Shown piece after piece: positions 26,826 to 36,900 of a DNA stretch of 52,823 nucleotides; positions within the stretch are counted from its first letter, which is position 1; each line of letters opens with the position of its first letter. Made by a program: the position numbers and the translations under genes. The notes below the pieces were generated by a model that was not told the DNA's origin, searched no databases, and was given only the letters and a program-made list of their open reading frames with translations. This DNA is from Prevotella sp. Lineage in GTDB: Bacteria > Bacteroidota > Bacteroidia > Bacteroidales > Bacteroidaceae. The stretch lies in the NCBI GenBank assembly GCA_017483805.1, contig JAFUUL010000131.1, forward strand, positions 1 through 52,823, read 5' to 3'.

Positions 26826-28940
26826 ATGAAACGATTCTTACTATGCTTTGCTATAGGCCTGTGCTCGCTGGGCACGACGGCCCAGTCGTGGACGGCCGAC
26901 AACGGTAACGGAACCTTCACCAACCCGCTGTTCTACGACGAGTTCTCCGATCCCGACATCCTGCGCGTGGGCGACGACTACTATCTGGCAGGCACCACGA
27001 TGCACGCCGTGCCGGGCCTGGTCATCCTGCACTCCAGGGACCTGGTGAATTGGGAGAACATCTCCTACTGCTTCGACCGCTTCGACTTCGACGATCCCTC
27101 GTTCTCGCTCCTCGGCCCCCAGGGCAATAGCCGCGGCGAGGTCTACGGCGAGGGCATCTGGGCCCCCTGCATCCGCTATGCCAACGGGCAGTTCTACGTC
27201 TTCTCCAACGTCAACGGCAAGGGCCTGCAGTGCTACACCAGCAAGGACATACGCGGCCCGTGGGAGCACCACAACATGAAGGGCCGCATCTACGACCTGG
27301 GCGTGCTCTTCGACGATGACGGCAAGATCTACGCCATCCACGGCTACGGCGAGGTGCATTGCACGGAATTGAAGCCCGACATGAGCGGCCCCGTGGAAGG
27401 CACCGACCGCGTCATCATACCTGAAGGCAGCGGCGTGGGCGAAGGCCACCACATCTACAAGATAGACGGCACTTACTATCTCATCTCCACCGACTATCGC
27501 CCCAACGGGCGCACGCTCTGCTCCCGCTCGAAGAGCATCTGGGGCCCCTACGAGACGCGCGTCATCACCGCCGACGAGACCTATGGCTATCATCCCGCCT
27601 CGATCACCCAATGGCGCGGCCGCATCGTGCCTGACGGCACGCAGTTCCGCCTGGGGCCTGTCGACGTCAACGCCACGGCCTGCACTAATGCCCATCAGGG
27701 CGGCATCGTGCAGTACGGAGACGGTTCGTGGTGGGCACTCTTCATGCAGGACTTCCACTCGATAGGCCGCACCGTCTGCCTGATGCCCATGACCTGGAAG
27801 GACGGCTGGCCCATGGTGGGCCTGGAGGGCAACCTGGGCCGCGCGCCCCGCACGTGGTTCAAGCCGGGGGTTCAGTCTGTTGCGATAGTATCGCAACAAA
27901 CGGGACAAGGGGAGGAGAAGCACGCCCCCTACCAGCGCAGCGAAGACTTCAACGGAAAGACGCTGGGCCGCGTCTGGCAGTGGAACCACAACCCCGACGA
28001 CCGGATGTGGAGCCTGAAGGGCGGCCGACTGCGCCTGAACACGATGCCCGCCAGCCAACTGATGTGGGCACGCAACACGCTCACCCAGCGCGTCATCGGG
28101 CCCACGAGCATCACCACAGTGGAACTCTATACGAAGGGCATGAAGGACGGCGACGTCAGCGGACTGGGCAACATCAACATACCCTGCTCGTGGATCGGCA
28201 TCGTCCGTGAGGGCAAGACGCTCACCCTGCGCTGCTTCGAGCAACTGACCAACGACACCATCGACGTGGCCGTTGTCCTGCCCGAGGGCAAGGTGTGGCT
28301 GCGCAGCATCGGCGACTACGACAACGACCAGGCGCAGTATGCCTATAGTACGGACGGCGAGCACTATCAGACGCTGGGCCGCATGATGCCACTGTCCTAC
28401 CAACTCACCACCTTCCAGGGCTCGCGCCACGCCCTCTTCGCCTTCAACAAGAACGGACACAACGGCGGCTTTGCCGAGTTCGACAACTTCACCGTCGAGG
28501 AGCCGGATGCCGACCGCCGTGCAAACATACCCTACGGCAAGACCTTCCGCATGATCAACAAGTCGACGGGACGGCCCGCCAACTGCGACCCGCACGGCGT
28601 GCTCTACGACACGCGGGCCGACGACAAGGGACCGCGCACGCAGTTCCAAATCGTCGATCGCGGCAACGGGCGCGTGTCGCTCAAGTGCGTCGACGGACGC
28701 TACCTGAAGGTCTACGGCGAGGGCCTGGCCGGCGACGTGCGCTTCACGGCCAACGAGCAAGAGGCCGAAGTCTTCCTCTGGCAGGACTATCTGGGCCAGG
28801 ACTTCATGCTCTTCTCGCTGCGCAATCACCGATACATAGGCAAGAGCCCCACCACGGGCAGTCCTTACTCGATGGACTACGCGGGAGCCGATCCTGCCCG
28901 CAAAAATGGCGCCGTGATGCGCTGGGAGGAGGTGAAGTAG
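26826..28940 (+). CDS. Secreted family 43 glycoside hydrolase with C-terminal accessory domains
   Basis: 704 residues. A signal peptide (cleavage near TTAQ-S, residue 20) precedes a GH43 five-blade propeller: catalytic Asp42 in FSDPDILRVG, a second Asp near 160 (YDLGVLFDDDGK) and the acid Glu near 206 (GSGVGEGHHIY). Such enzymes cleave arabinose or xylose residues from plant polysaccharides in the periplasm or outside; the substrate is not readable here. Residues about 375-560 form a lectin-like beta sandwich (DFNGKTLGRVWQWNHN) and the last 140 residues look like a beta-trefoil (RVSLKCVDGRYLKVYGEGL). Between propeller and sandwich, residues about 348-362 (VQSVAIVSQQTGQG) come from a palindromic insertion also present in the transposase gene. 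It is followed 3 nt later by the ABC-F gene. Confidence 0.92.
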   Translation: MKRFLLCFAIGLCSLGTTAQSWTADNGNGTFTNPLFYDEFSDPDILRVGDDYYLAGTTMHAVPGLVILHSRDLVNWENISYCFDRFDFDDPSFSLLGPQGNSRGEVYGEGIWAPCIRYANGQFYVFSNVNGKGLQCYTSKDIRGPWEHHNMKGRIYDLGVLFDDDGKIYAIHGYGEVHCTELKPDMSGPVEGTDRVIIPEGSGVGEGHHIYKIDGTYYLISTDYRPNGRTLCSRSKSIWGPYETRVITADETYGYHPASITQWRGRIVPDGTQFRLGPVDVNATACTNAHQGGIVQYGDGSWWALFMQDFHSIGRTVCLMPMTWKDGWPMVGLEGNLGRAPRTWFKPGVQSVAIVSQQTGQGEEKHAPYQRSEDFNGKTLGRVWQWNHNPDDRMWSLKGGRLRLNTMPASQLMWARNTLTQRVIGPTSITTVELYTKGMKDGDVSGLGNINIPCSWIGIVREGKTLTLRCFEQLTNDTIDVAVVLPEGKVWLRSIGDYDNDQAQYAYSTDGEHYQTLGRMMPLSYQLTTFQGSRHALFAFNKNGHNGGFAEFDNFTVEEPDADRRANIPYGKTFRMINKSTGRPANCDPHGVLYDTRADDKGPRTQFQIVDRGNGRVSLKCVDGRYLKVYGEGLAGDVRFTANEQEAEVFLWQDYLGQDFMLFSLRNHRYIGKSPTTGSPYSMDYAGADPARKNGAVMRWEEVK
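27870..27906. repeat. 37-nt palindromic element inside the GH43 gene (family B, copy 2)
   Basis: The core at 27878-27898 has arms TGTTGCGATA and TATCGCAACA around one base, with flanks GTTCAGTC and AACGGGAC as in copy 1 at 868-904. Relative to copy 1 the stem has two changed positions on each arm and stays fully paired. Confidence 0.85.
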
Positions 28941-28943
28941 CCT

Positions 28944-30911
28944 ATGGTGTCGGTAGAAGGACTCAAGGTGGAGTTTGGGGTGAAGCCCCTCTTTAGCGAT
29001 GCCACGTTCGTGATCAACGCCAAAGACCGCATTGCACTGGTCGGCAAGAACGGTGCGGGCAAGTCGACCATGCTGAAGATACTCTGCGGCATGGAGCATC
29101 CCACGGCGGGCACCGTCAGCGTGGCCACTGATACCACCATCGGCTATCTGCCCCAGGTGATGATCCTGCAGGACGACACCACCGTCAGGCAGGAGGCCCA
29201 GAAGGCCTTTGCCGACATACAGAAGATGGCCGACCGCATACAGCGCATGGAGCGCCAACTGAACGAGCGCACCGACTACGACAGCGACGACTATATGGCC
29301 CTGGTGGAGAAGTTCACCACCGAGCACGAACGCTACCAGATGCTGGGGGCCGAGGGCTATGAGGCCGAGATTGAGCGCACGCTGGCGGGCCTGGGATTCT
29401 TGCGCACCGACCTGGAACGGCCCACGAGCGAGTTCTCCGGCGGCTGGCGTATGCGCATCGAGTTGGCCAAGATTCTGCTCCGCCGGCCCGACGTGCTCTT
29501 GCTCGACGAGCCTACCAACCACCTCGACATTGAGTCGATCCAGTGGCTGGAGCAACTGCTGGCCACGTGGAGTGGGGCAGTGGTGCTGGTCAGTCACGAC
29601 CGTGCATTTATTAATAATGTGTCGAACCGCACGCTGGAGATATCCTGCGGGCGCGTCATCGACTATCGGGTGAAATACGACGAGTATGTCGTGCTGCGCC
29701 GTGAGCGCCGCGAACAGCAACTCCGTGCCTACGAGAACCAGCAGAAGGAGATGGCCGACATACGCGACTTCGTGGAGCGTTTCCGCTACAAGCCCACCAA
29801 GGCCGTGCAGGTGCAGCAGCGTCTGCGCCAGTTGGAGAAGATGGAGATCATCGAGGTGGACGAGGTGGACAATTCCGCCCTCCACCTGAAGTTCCCCCCC
29901 TGCCTGCGCTCCGGCGACTATCCCGTCATCTGCGATGAGGTGCGCAAGGAGTATGCCCATCTGGTCTTCGACCACGTCAACCTGACCATCAAGCGAGGCG
30001 AGAAGGTGGCCTTCGTCGGCAAGAACGGCGAGGGCAAGTCTACGCTCGTGAAGTGCATCATGGGCGAGATACCCTTTGAGGGCAACCTGAAGATAGGTCA
30101 CAATGTGCAGATAGGCTACTTTGCCCAGAACCAGGCGCAGTTGCTCGACGAGAGCCTGACGGTCTTCGAGACCATCGACCGCGTGGCCCGTGGCGAGGTG
30201 CGCCTGCGCATCAACGACATACTGGGTGCCTTCATGTTCGGCGGCGAGGCATCGGAGAAGCGCGTTAAGGTGCTCAGTGGCGGCGAGCGCAGCCGTCTGG
30301 CCATGATCCGCCTGCTGCTCGAGCCGGTCAACCTGCTGATCCTCGACGAGCCCACCAACCACCTCGATATGCCCTCGAAGGACGTGCTCAAGGAGGCCAT
30401 CCGCGCCTTCGACGGCACGGCCATCATCGTCAGCCACGACCGCGAATTCCTCGACGGGCTGGTGACCAAGGTCTTCGAGTTTGGCGGAGGTAAGGTGCGC
30501 GAGCATATAGGCGGCATCTATGACTATCTGCTCTCCCGGCAGGCTGGGCTGTCTGCACAGGCAAGTCCATCGGGCCAATCCAGCCATTCAAGCCAGGCTA
30601 GCCCATCTAGCCAATCTAGTCAGGCTAGTCAGAGTAGCCAGACAGACTCCTCCGCCACCGCCAGTTACGCCGAGCGCAAGGAGCAGCAGAAGCGCCAGAA
30701 ACGCGCCGAGAAGGCTGTGGAGGAGAGCGAGAAGAAGATAGCCAAGATGGAGCAGCGGCTGAAGGAACTCGACAACCTGCTCTGCGACCCCAAGAATGCC
30801 TCCGACATGACGCTCGTGACGGAGTATACCGACATCAAGCGGCAACTGGACGAGGAGGTGGAACGCTGGGAGACGCTGTCGGAAGAGATGGAGAAACTGC
30901 AAAACAACTAA
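28944..30911 (+). CDS. ABC-F family ATPase with Ser/Gln linker
   Basis: 655 residues with two ABC domains and no membrane segments, typical of ribosome-associated ABC-F proteins. Domain 1 has GKNGAGKST near 29-37, FSGGWRMRIELA near 165 and LLLDEPTNHLD near 187; domain 2 has GKNGEGKST near 359, LSGGERSRLAM near 446 and LLILDEPTNHLD near 464. Residues about 532-574 are a low-complexity Ser/Gln/Ala linker, followed by a Lys/Glu-rich coiled coil (KRAEKAVEESEKKIAKM) as in Uup-type members. The start ATG is 3 nt after the GH43 stop, so the two are co-transcribed; there is no reason to link their functions. Confidence 0.95.
   Translation: MVSVEGLKVEFGVKPLFSDATFVINAKDRIALVGKNGAGKSTMLKILCGMEHPTAGTVSVATDTTIGYLPQVMILQDDTTVRQEAQKAFADIQKMADRIQRMERQLNERTDYDSDDYMALVEKFTTEHERYQMLGAEGYEAEIERTLAGLGFLRTDLERPTSEFSGGWRMRIELAKILLRRPDVLLLDEPTNHLDIESIQWLEQLLATWSGAVVLVSHDRAFINNVSNRTLEISCGRVIDYRVKYDEYVVLRRERREQQLRAYENQQKEMADIRDFVERFRYKPTKAVQVQQRLRQLEKMEIIEVDEVDNSALHLKFPPCLRSGDYPVICDEVRKEYAHLVFDHVNLTIKRGEKVAFVGKNGEGKSTLVKCIMGEIPFEGNLKIGHNVQIGYFAQNQAQLLDESLTVFETIDRVARGEVRLRINDILGAFMFGGEASEKRVKVLSGGERSRLAMIRLLLEPVNLLILDEPTNHLDMPSKDVLKEAIRAFDGTAIIVSHDREFLDGLVTKVFEFGGGKVREHIGGIYDYLLSRQAGLSAQASPSGQSSHSSQASPSSQSSQASQSSQTDSSATASYAERKEQQKRQKRAEKAVEESEKKIAKMEQRLKELDNLLCDPKNASDMTLVTEYTDIKRQLDEEVERWETLSEEMEKLQNN
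30560..30660 (+). repeat. Degenerate repeat encoding the Ser/Gln linker
   Basis: Units around CCAATC/CTAGTC/AGCC alternate and include short palindromes such as GGCTAG-5 nt-CTAGCC at 30596-30612 (17 nt in all) and a near copy at 30623-30639 with one mismatch. The segment encodes only Ser, Gln, Ala, Pro, Gly, His and Thr. It may have arisen from, or be prone to, in-frame repeat expansion. Confidence 0.6.
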
Positions 30912-30923
30912 TACAATAACAAC

Positions 30924-32963
30924 ATGAAACTTATCAAGATTTTTGGACTTATGGCATTGACAGCAATGTCGCTCAACGCTTCGGCTCAGCAGCCGCTGCG
31001 CTCTGGTATCAACCTGGGAGACCTGGACACCTCGGTGCGTCCGGCCGACGATTTCTATGAGTACGCCTGTGGCGGATGGATGAAGCAGAATCCGCTGCCT
31101 GCCGCCTATTCGCGCTTCGGCTCCTTCGACCGCTTGGCCGAGGACAACAACAAGCGCATCAACGGCATCCTGTCGGAACTGCTGACCAACTCCTATGCCG
31201 TGGGCACCACGGAGCAGAAACTCTCCGACCTCTATAAACTGGCCATGGACTCCGTGCGCCGCGAGCAGGAGGGCATAGCCCCCGTGATGCCGATGCTCAA
31301 GAAACTGGAGGCTGCCAAGACCATCGACCAACTCTTTGCCGTGCAACTGGAGATGGCCAAGTATGGCGACTCGGAGTTCTATCGTGCCGGCATGGGTGCC
31401 GACGAGAAGAACGCCACCCAGAATATCCTGAGCGTGAACCAGGGCGGACTGACCCTCGGTATGAAGGACTACTATCTGGAGAACGACCCCGCCACGACGA
31501 ACATCCGCAATGAGTATAAGAAGCACATTGTCAGGATGTTCCAACTCTTCGGGTTCAGCAAGAGTGCTGCCACGAAGAAGATGCAGAACATCTTCGGCAT
31601 GGAACTGGCTCTGGCCAAGATATCTAAGAGCCGCACCGAACTGCGCGATCCTCAGGCCAACTACAACAAGATGACGCTGAAGGAGTTCAACGAGAAGTAT
31701 CCCAACCTGAAACTCGAGCAAGTGATGAACGCTCAGGGCCTGCAGAGTCAGTACATGCAGGAACTGGTGGTGGGTCAGCCCGCCTTCATGGAGGGCGCCA
31801 ACCAACTGCTGGCCACGATGAAGCCCGCCGTCTATCGCGACGTGATGGAGTGGGGCGTCATCCTGAGTTCCACGGGCTACCTGAACGACGAAGTGCGCGA
31901 GGCCAACTTCGAGTTCTTCGGCAAGGTGATGTCTGGTCGCCAGCAGGATCATCCCAGTTGGCGCCGTGCCACTAATCAGGTGGAGCGCTTCATGGGCCAG
32001 GCCCTGGGCAAGATGTATGTGGAGCGCTACTTCCCCGCCGCTGCCAAGGAGCGCATGATCCGCTTGGTGAAGAACCTGCAGATTGCACTCGGCGAGCGCA
32101 TTGCCGCCCAGGACTGGATGACCGACTCCACCAAGGTGAACGCCCTGCTGAAGTTGAACACGTTCTACGTCAAGGTGGGCTATCCCGACAAGTGGATCGA
32201 CATGTCGAAACTCTCCATCGATCCCTCGAAGTCCTACTACGAGAACGCCCAGGCCTGCAACAAGTTCTGGAACGACTACTACATCGACCACACGGCCGGC
32301 AAGCCCGTGGACAACGAAGACTGGTATATGACGCCCCAGACGGTGAACGCCTACTACAACCCCACCACCAACGAGATCTGCTTCCCTGCCGGCATCCTGC
32401 AGGTGCCCTTCTTCGACATGACGGCCGACGATGCCTTCAACTATGGCGCCATCGGCGTGGTCATCGGCCATGAGATGACCCACGGCTTCGACGACCAGGG
32501 CCGCCAGTTCGACAAGGACGGCAACATGCACGACTGGTGGGCCAAGAGCGACGGCGAGCAGTTCAAGGAGCGCACCGACAAGTATGCCGACTTCTTCTCA
32601 GCCATCAAGGTGCTGCCCGACCTGAACGCCAACGGTCGACTGACGCTGGGTGAGAACCTGGCAGACCACGGCGGTCTGCAGGTGGCCTATGCAGCCTTCA
32701 AGAACGCCACGAAGAACAACCCCCTGCCCGTCATCGACGGCCTGACCGCCGACCAGCGCTTCTTCCTGGCCTATGCCGGCGTGTGGGCTGGCAACATCAC
32801 CGAAGCCGAGATCCGCAACCGCACCAAGAGCGATCCCCATGCACTGGGCCGCTGGCGCGTGAACGGCGCACTGCCTCACATCGATGCCTGGTACGAGGCA
32901 TTCGGCGTGAAGCCCGGCGACAAGATGTACATCCCCAAGGAGCAGCGTCTGCCACTCTGGTAG
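30924..32963 (+). CDS. Secreted M13 family metallopeptidase (PepO/neprilysin type)
   Basis: 679 residues, the normal M13 length. A signal peptide (MKLIKIFGLMALTAMSLNASA, cleavage near 21-22) directs it to the periplasm or outer membrane. The zinc site is HEMTH near 516-520 in GHEMTHGFDDQGRQFDKDG, with the third ligand Glu in ENLADHGG near 577, and the substrate-binding NAYY motif is at about 474. The C-terminus is ...CxxW-free and ends RLPLW, without the mammalian CxxW signature. It cleaves oligopeptides. It is 12 nt behind the ABC-F gene, the last gene of this operon. Confidence 0.95.
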   Translation: MKLIKIFGLMALTAMSLNASAQQPLRSGINLGDLDTSVRPADDFYEYACGGWMKQNPLPAAYSRFGSFDRLAEDNNKRINGILSELLTNSYAVGTTEQKLSDLYKLAMDSVRREQEGIAPVMPMLKKLEAAKTIDQLFAVQLEMAKYGDSEFYRAGMGADEKNATQNILSVNQGGLTLGMKDYYLENDPATTNIRNEYKKHIVRMFQLFGFSKSAATKKMQNIFGMELALAKISKSRTELRDPQANYNKMTLKEFNEKYPNLKLEQVMNAQGLQSQYMQELVVGQPAFMEGANQLLATMKPAVYRDVMEWGVILSSTGYLNDEVREANFEFFGKVMSGRQQDHPSWRRATNQVERFMGQALGKMYVERYFPAAAKERMIRLVKNLQIALGERIAAQDWMTDSTKVNALLKLNTFYVKVGYPDKWIDMSKLSIDPSKSYYENAQACNKFWNDYYIDHTAGKPVDNEDWYMTPQTVNAYYNPTTNEICFPAGILQVPFFDMTADDAFNYGAIGVVIGHEMTHGFDDQGRQFDKDGNMHDWWAKSDGEQFKERTDKYADFFSAIKVLPDLNANGRLTLGENLADHGGLQVAYAAFKNATKNNPLPVIDGLTADQRFFLAYAGVWAGNITEAEIRNRTKSDPHALGRWRVNGALPHIDAWYEAFGVKPGDKMYIPKEQRLPLW

Positions 32964-32989
32964 TTTTTGCTAAACTTTTCTCCTTATTA

Positions 32990-33021
32990 TTTGCAAATGT
33001 CGCCAATCTTTTGTAATTTTG
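32990..33021 (+). promoter_or_regulatory. Promoter of the zinc-ribbon/kinase operon
   Basis: TTTG at 32990-32993, a 20-nt spacer, and TAATTTTG at 33014-33021. It is the only clear promoter for the tight gene run from 33056 to 45404. Confidence 0.8.
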
Positions 33022-33055
33022 CACGTGAATTGTTAGACAAGATACCGATAACGAA

Positions 33056-33979
33056 ATGAGTGAAAGTAATACCCTTCGTCCCGACCAGAAGAATTTGGAA
33101 ACCGAACTGCGGCGTGAGGAGGTACAGGTAGAACCTCAGGCTCAGGTGCAGATGCAGGCTCGGTATGCAGCAGGAGTGGTCTGCCCCAACTGCGGCGCGA
33201 TGAACGACGCTGATGCGCAGTTCTGTGCCTCGTGCGGCGCATCCCTCCGACAGCAGCCCTGCCCCAACTGCGGCAGTCCGGTGGACCAGGATGCCGACTT
33301 CTGTGAGGTTTGTCATCACTATATCCGTCAGGATGTCTGCTCGTTCTGTGGCGCTCATCTCACCGACCAAGACTCCTTCTGTCCTGAGTGCGGCTCACCG
33401 CGGGGTGGCATCAAGTGCCCCACTTGTCACACGATGAACGAGTTCTCGTTCTGCAAGCAGTGCGGACAGCCGCTGACGGAGGATGCCAGGGCCCTGCAGC
33501 AGCAGATACAGCAGATGCCGGAGTATCAGCAATTGCGTGCACTTGCCAAGGAGTATGACGACTTGCAGATGCAGTTGCCCTTCAGCAGCGAGCAAGACCA
33601 GGAGCGCGATGAGGCGTCGCAGCGTCTCAGGGAGCGCATCCTGACCCTGTTGGCAGAAGACCAGGGCGTGAAAGACTTTGTGGCCCCTGCTCCCACCCGC
33701 AAGCGCTGCTCGCTGGAGGAACTGAACCTTCGCAAGCAGAAGAAGATGGAGCAGTTGGCTAAGATGCTCGACAGCCTGACCGTGCCGCCCATGCCGTCGC
33801 CGGTGAAGGCCCGCAACTATGTGATGGCCCAGAAGCCAGCAGGCGTGCGCCTGGCCTGGCAGTGCAACTACAAGAATGCCATGCACTCCAGTCCCTGCGG
33901 ATGCGCCAAACCGCACCTGGGCGGCAAGTGGATAGTGTTGGGATATCATTCTAATCAAGTAATAAAGGACGATAAATAA
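33056..33979 (+). CDS. Protein with four tandem zinc ribbons
   Basis: 307 residues. After a short charged N-terminus (with a TLRPD motif at 6-10) come eight CxxC pairs between about 43 and 140 (CPNC, CASC, CPNC, CEVC, CSFC, CPEC, CPTC, CKQC), enough for four zinc ribbons. Residues about 145-270 are helical and probably coiled. The C-terminus has a further Cys/His cluster (WQCNYKNAMHSSPCGCAKPHLGGKW). There is no enzyme motif; an adaptor role is likely. Its TAA overlaps the kinase ATG (TAATG), so the two are translationally coupled. I do not know a named family for this whole architecture. Confidence 0.88.
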   Translation: MSESNTLRPDQKNLETELRREEVQVEPQAQVQMQARYAAGVVCPNCGAMNDADAQFCASCGASLRQQPCPNCGSPVDQDADFCEVCHHYIRQDVCSFCGAHLTDQDSFCPECGSPRGGIKCPTCHTMNEFSFCKQCGQPLTEDARALQQQIQQMPEYQQLRALAKEYDDLQMQLPFSSEQDQERDEASQRLRERILTLLAEDQGVKDFVAPAPTRKRCSLEELNLRKQKKMEQLAKMLDSLTVPPMPSPVKARNYVMAQKPAGVRLAWQCNYKNAMHSSPCGCAKPHLGGKWIVLGYHSNQVIKDDK

Positions 33980-36900
33980 TGGCTGACATTGATTACGAGA
34001 AAACCAACGTGTTAGGACGCGGAGTCCCTGTGCACAATGTTGATGCCGACGACAATCTGGAGCGCACGCTGAAGCCGGACACGACACTCGACACGTCGCC
34101 CCTGATGGTCGACCTTCCCCTTTCCTCAGTCGAGCGCACGCTGCGCCCCGATGGCGGCATGGCCCCGATGGCGGCTGCCGCCGAGCAGGCCAAGCAGCGG
34201 CGGTTCTGCCTGAAGGGCGACGAATATGTAGAGAAGGCATGCCTGAGCGACAACTCTGGCGAGGGACAGGTTTTCCTCGTCGAGCGCGACGGGCAGGAAT
34301 TCGTGCTGAAGATATACTACCCCAACTTCGACGTCAACAAGAAGTTGATGCAGGTGGTCAAGTCGTTCGACTTCGAGTTGGTTGTCAAGGTCTTCGACTA
34401 TGGACGCACCTACGTGGAAGGTGTCAGTCGCTTCTACGAATTGATGGAGTATCTGCGGGGCGGCACCCTGAAGGATGTGGACCTGAAAGGCGACTTCAAC
34501 CGCTTCCGCCGTCTTGCTCTCCAGGCCGCAGGTGCACTGGCCTATTGCCATCAGAACCATCTGCTGCATAAGGACGTGAAGCCCACCAACTATTTCTTCC
34601 GCGACGAGCAGCAGCAGCAACTGGTGCTGGGCGACTTCGGCATATCGGCCTTGCAGGAGGACGAGGGCGACTCGTTCCGCACGACCCAGGCCCGAACGCC
34701 CATCTATGCCGCACCGGAGATGTACTCCGACGTGATAGACGGCGTGGTGGAGATTACCTATGCTGCCGACTTCTATTCGCTGGGCATCACGCTCTTCGCA
34801 CTCTGGCTGGGCGAGAACCCGATGAGTGCCAACGAGCGCACGATGATGAAGCAGAAGAACGAGGGCCGTCTGCCCCGTCTGGTGGAACTGCCTGAGCAGG
34901 TGAAGAAGTTGGTGCAGGGCCTCACATCGGTGAACCTGCAGAACCGTTGGGGCTTCAAAGAGGTGGAGCGCTGGTTCAAGGGCGAGAATGTCGAGGTGGA
35001 CATCTCGTCGCCTTTCCTGCGCTATAAGAGTTTCGTTGTCGACCCAGAGCGCAACCTGGTTGCGTCCAACGTCAAGGAACTGGTGCCCATGCTGCTCAGC
35101 AACCAGCAACTCGCCATGAACTATCTGTACGGCGGTCGCATCGTCCAGTGGCTCGAGTCCAGCGGCAATGTCAAGTTGGCCACGGTCATCAAGGATGTGG
35201 TCACCAACCGCTATCCTGCCGACCAGAAGGCTGGCCTGATGACGGCGTGCTACACGATGGATCCCTCGCTGCCCTATACCGACATACAGGGCGTGGAGTG
35301 TGACGACGAGCATGCCGTGTCGTTGTCGTTGCTCAGTTATCCAGAGAAGTATGCCCTGACGCTGCGTAATCCCAATGACAACCTCTTCCTGTGGCTGGAG
35401 TGCCGACTGAAGTGCGACATGGATCGCCTGCACTCCTACTTTGCGGAGGGCAAGGACGGTCGCCTCGGCGTGCTGAGAATGGTCTACGAGATTGACTACG
35501 ACGTGCCTTTCCTCTCCCGCTTCCCATCGTCGTCGCTGGGAGAGATTGTCCACTCCTTTGGCCATTGCCAGGTGAGTGACGATGAGTGGAAGTCGCTCAG
35601 CGACGGCCGCCTGCTGTCGTGGATGTATGCCCACGAGGATATGATGGCATGCGAGGCCCTGCGCATCATGACAAAGGGCCAGACGCCGTCTCGCACCCTG
35701 GGCTACAAGGTCCTCTACAACATCGACCGCTCTGCGGCCTACGACCTGCAGGAGGCCATCACCCCGGAGAGAATAGGCCAACTGCTGGCTGACATCCTGG
35801 TCAGGGAGCAGAACTCATCGGCACAGGAACTGGCTGAGCAGACCAATGACTTCACCGACATCGACGGGCGCTTCTTCTATTATGCCCAGTTGCATGGTTG
35901 GACGGACTTGCTGGCAATGGCCCAGCAGTGCTTCGACCTCAAGTCGGAGGAGAACCGCGAACGGCTGGGTGCCTACGACTTGCGCACGGCGCTTTATCGC
36001 TTTGTCCGCATTCTTGGCGCCACGCCGACCTACAGGTTGCCGGGTGGCGCTCTGCTGGACAATGGGCTCGACCTCGACTCGAGGAATGTGTCGTCTATCA
36101 AGTTGGAGATCCGCAACGGTGCCTTCCCGCAGTGGCTGGCCGTGTTCTACCACGAAGATCCCACGCGCGACTTCACCGAGGAGTACAGTTATGAGCGCGA
36201 ACTGGAGAAGTGGATATTGGCCCTCGGCAATCTGGATCCGCAGCAGATCTACTACAGGCGCTACATGAAAGCCTGCGAGGACACCAAGGAGCGTGTGTCG
36301 GATGTGCGCCGGCTGTGGAAGAAGACCGTCATGCGGGAGAAGATGTGGAAATACACCTTCCTGGCTTTGGCTGCCGTCTGGATGGTCTTGGTGTTCATCC
36401 TGGGCTTGGACGACCGTACCTATCTCTTCGACCATCACTTCATGACGATGATTCTCCCGCTGGGCGGCATGACTGGCATCATCGTGGCAGTGAGGGCCTA
36501 CTTCAAGGGCTATGGTGCCATGATGTCGATGCTCTTCGGCGGTCTGGGCCTGGCATCGGCCATGATACCTTATTATCTGCTGAAATATGTAGATACTAAC
36601 TATCCTGCTCTCTTCCATTATGTCGTTGCCGCATTGACGGTGGTCTATGTCGCCATCGCCCTGCTGACCGACTTCAGCAAGGATCAGCACAGAGACACCC
36701 AGTTCGTGGACAACGTACTGAGCAATCAGGATGTGCGCTCCACGCTGCTGGATCCGCTGTACTTTACATTCAAGACACGTTCTCAACGCTATAAAGCCTC
36801 AAACTTCGGACTGCTTGACGAAGTGGCCGACCAGACTCACTCCATATCGGGCGAGTTGGTCATCCACTATGTCCTTTGGGCACTGACGGCCATTGTCCTC

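Noticed and set aside
26841-30587. A very long open frame on the minus strand opposite the GH43 and ABC-F genes
   Set aside because: The plus strand encodes two clear enzymes with all motifs. Long antisense frames are expected in GC-rich genes with G/C at third positions, and the translation has no recognisable domain.
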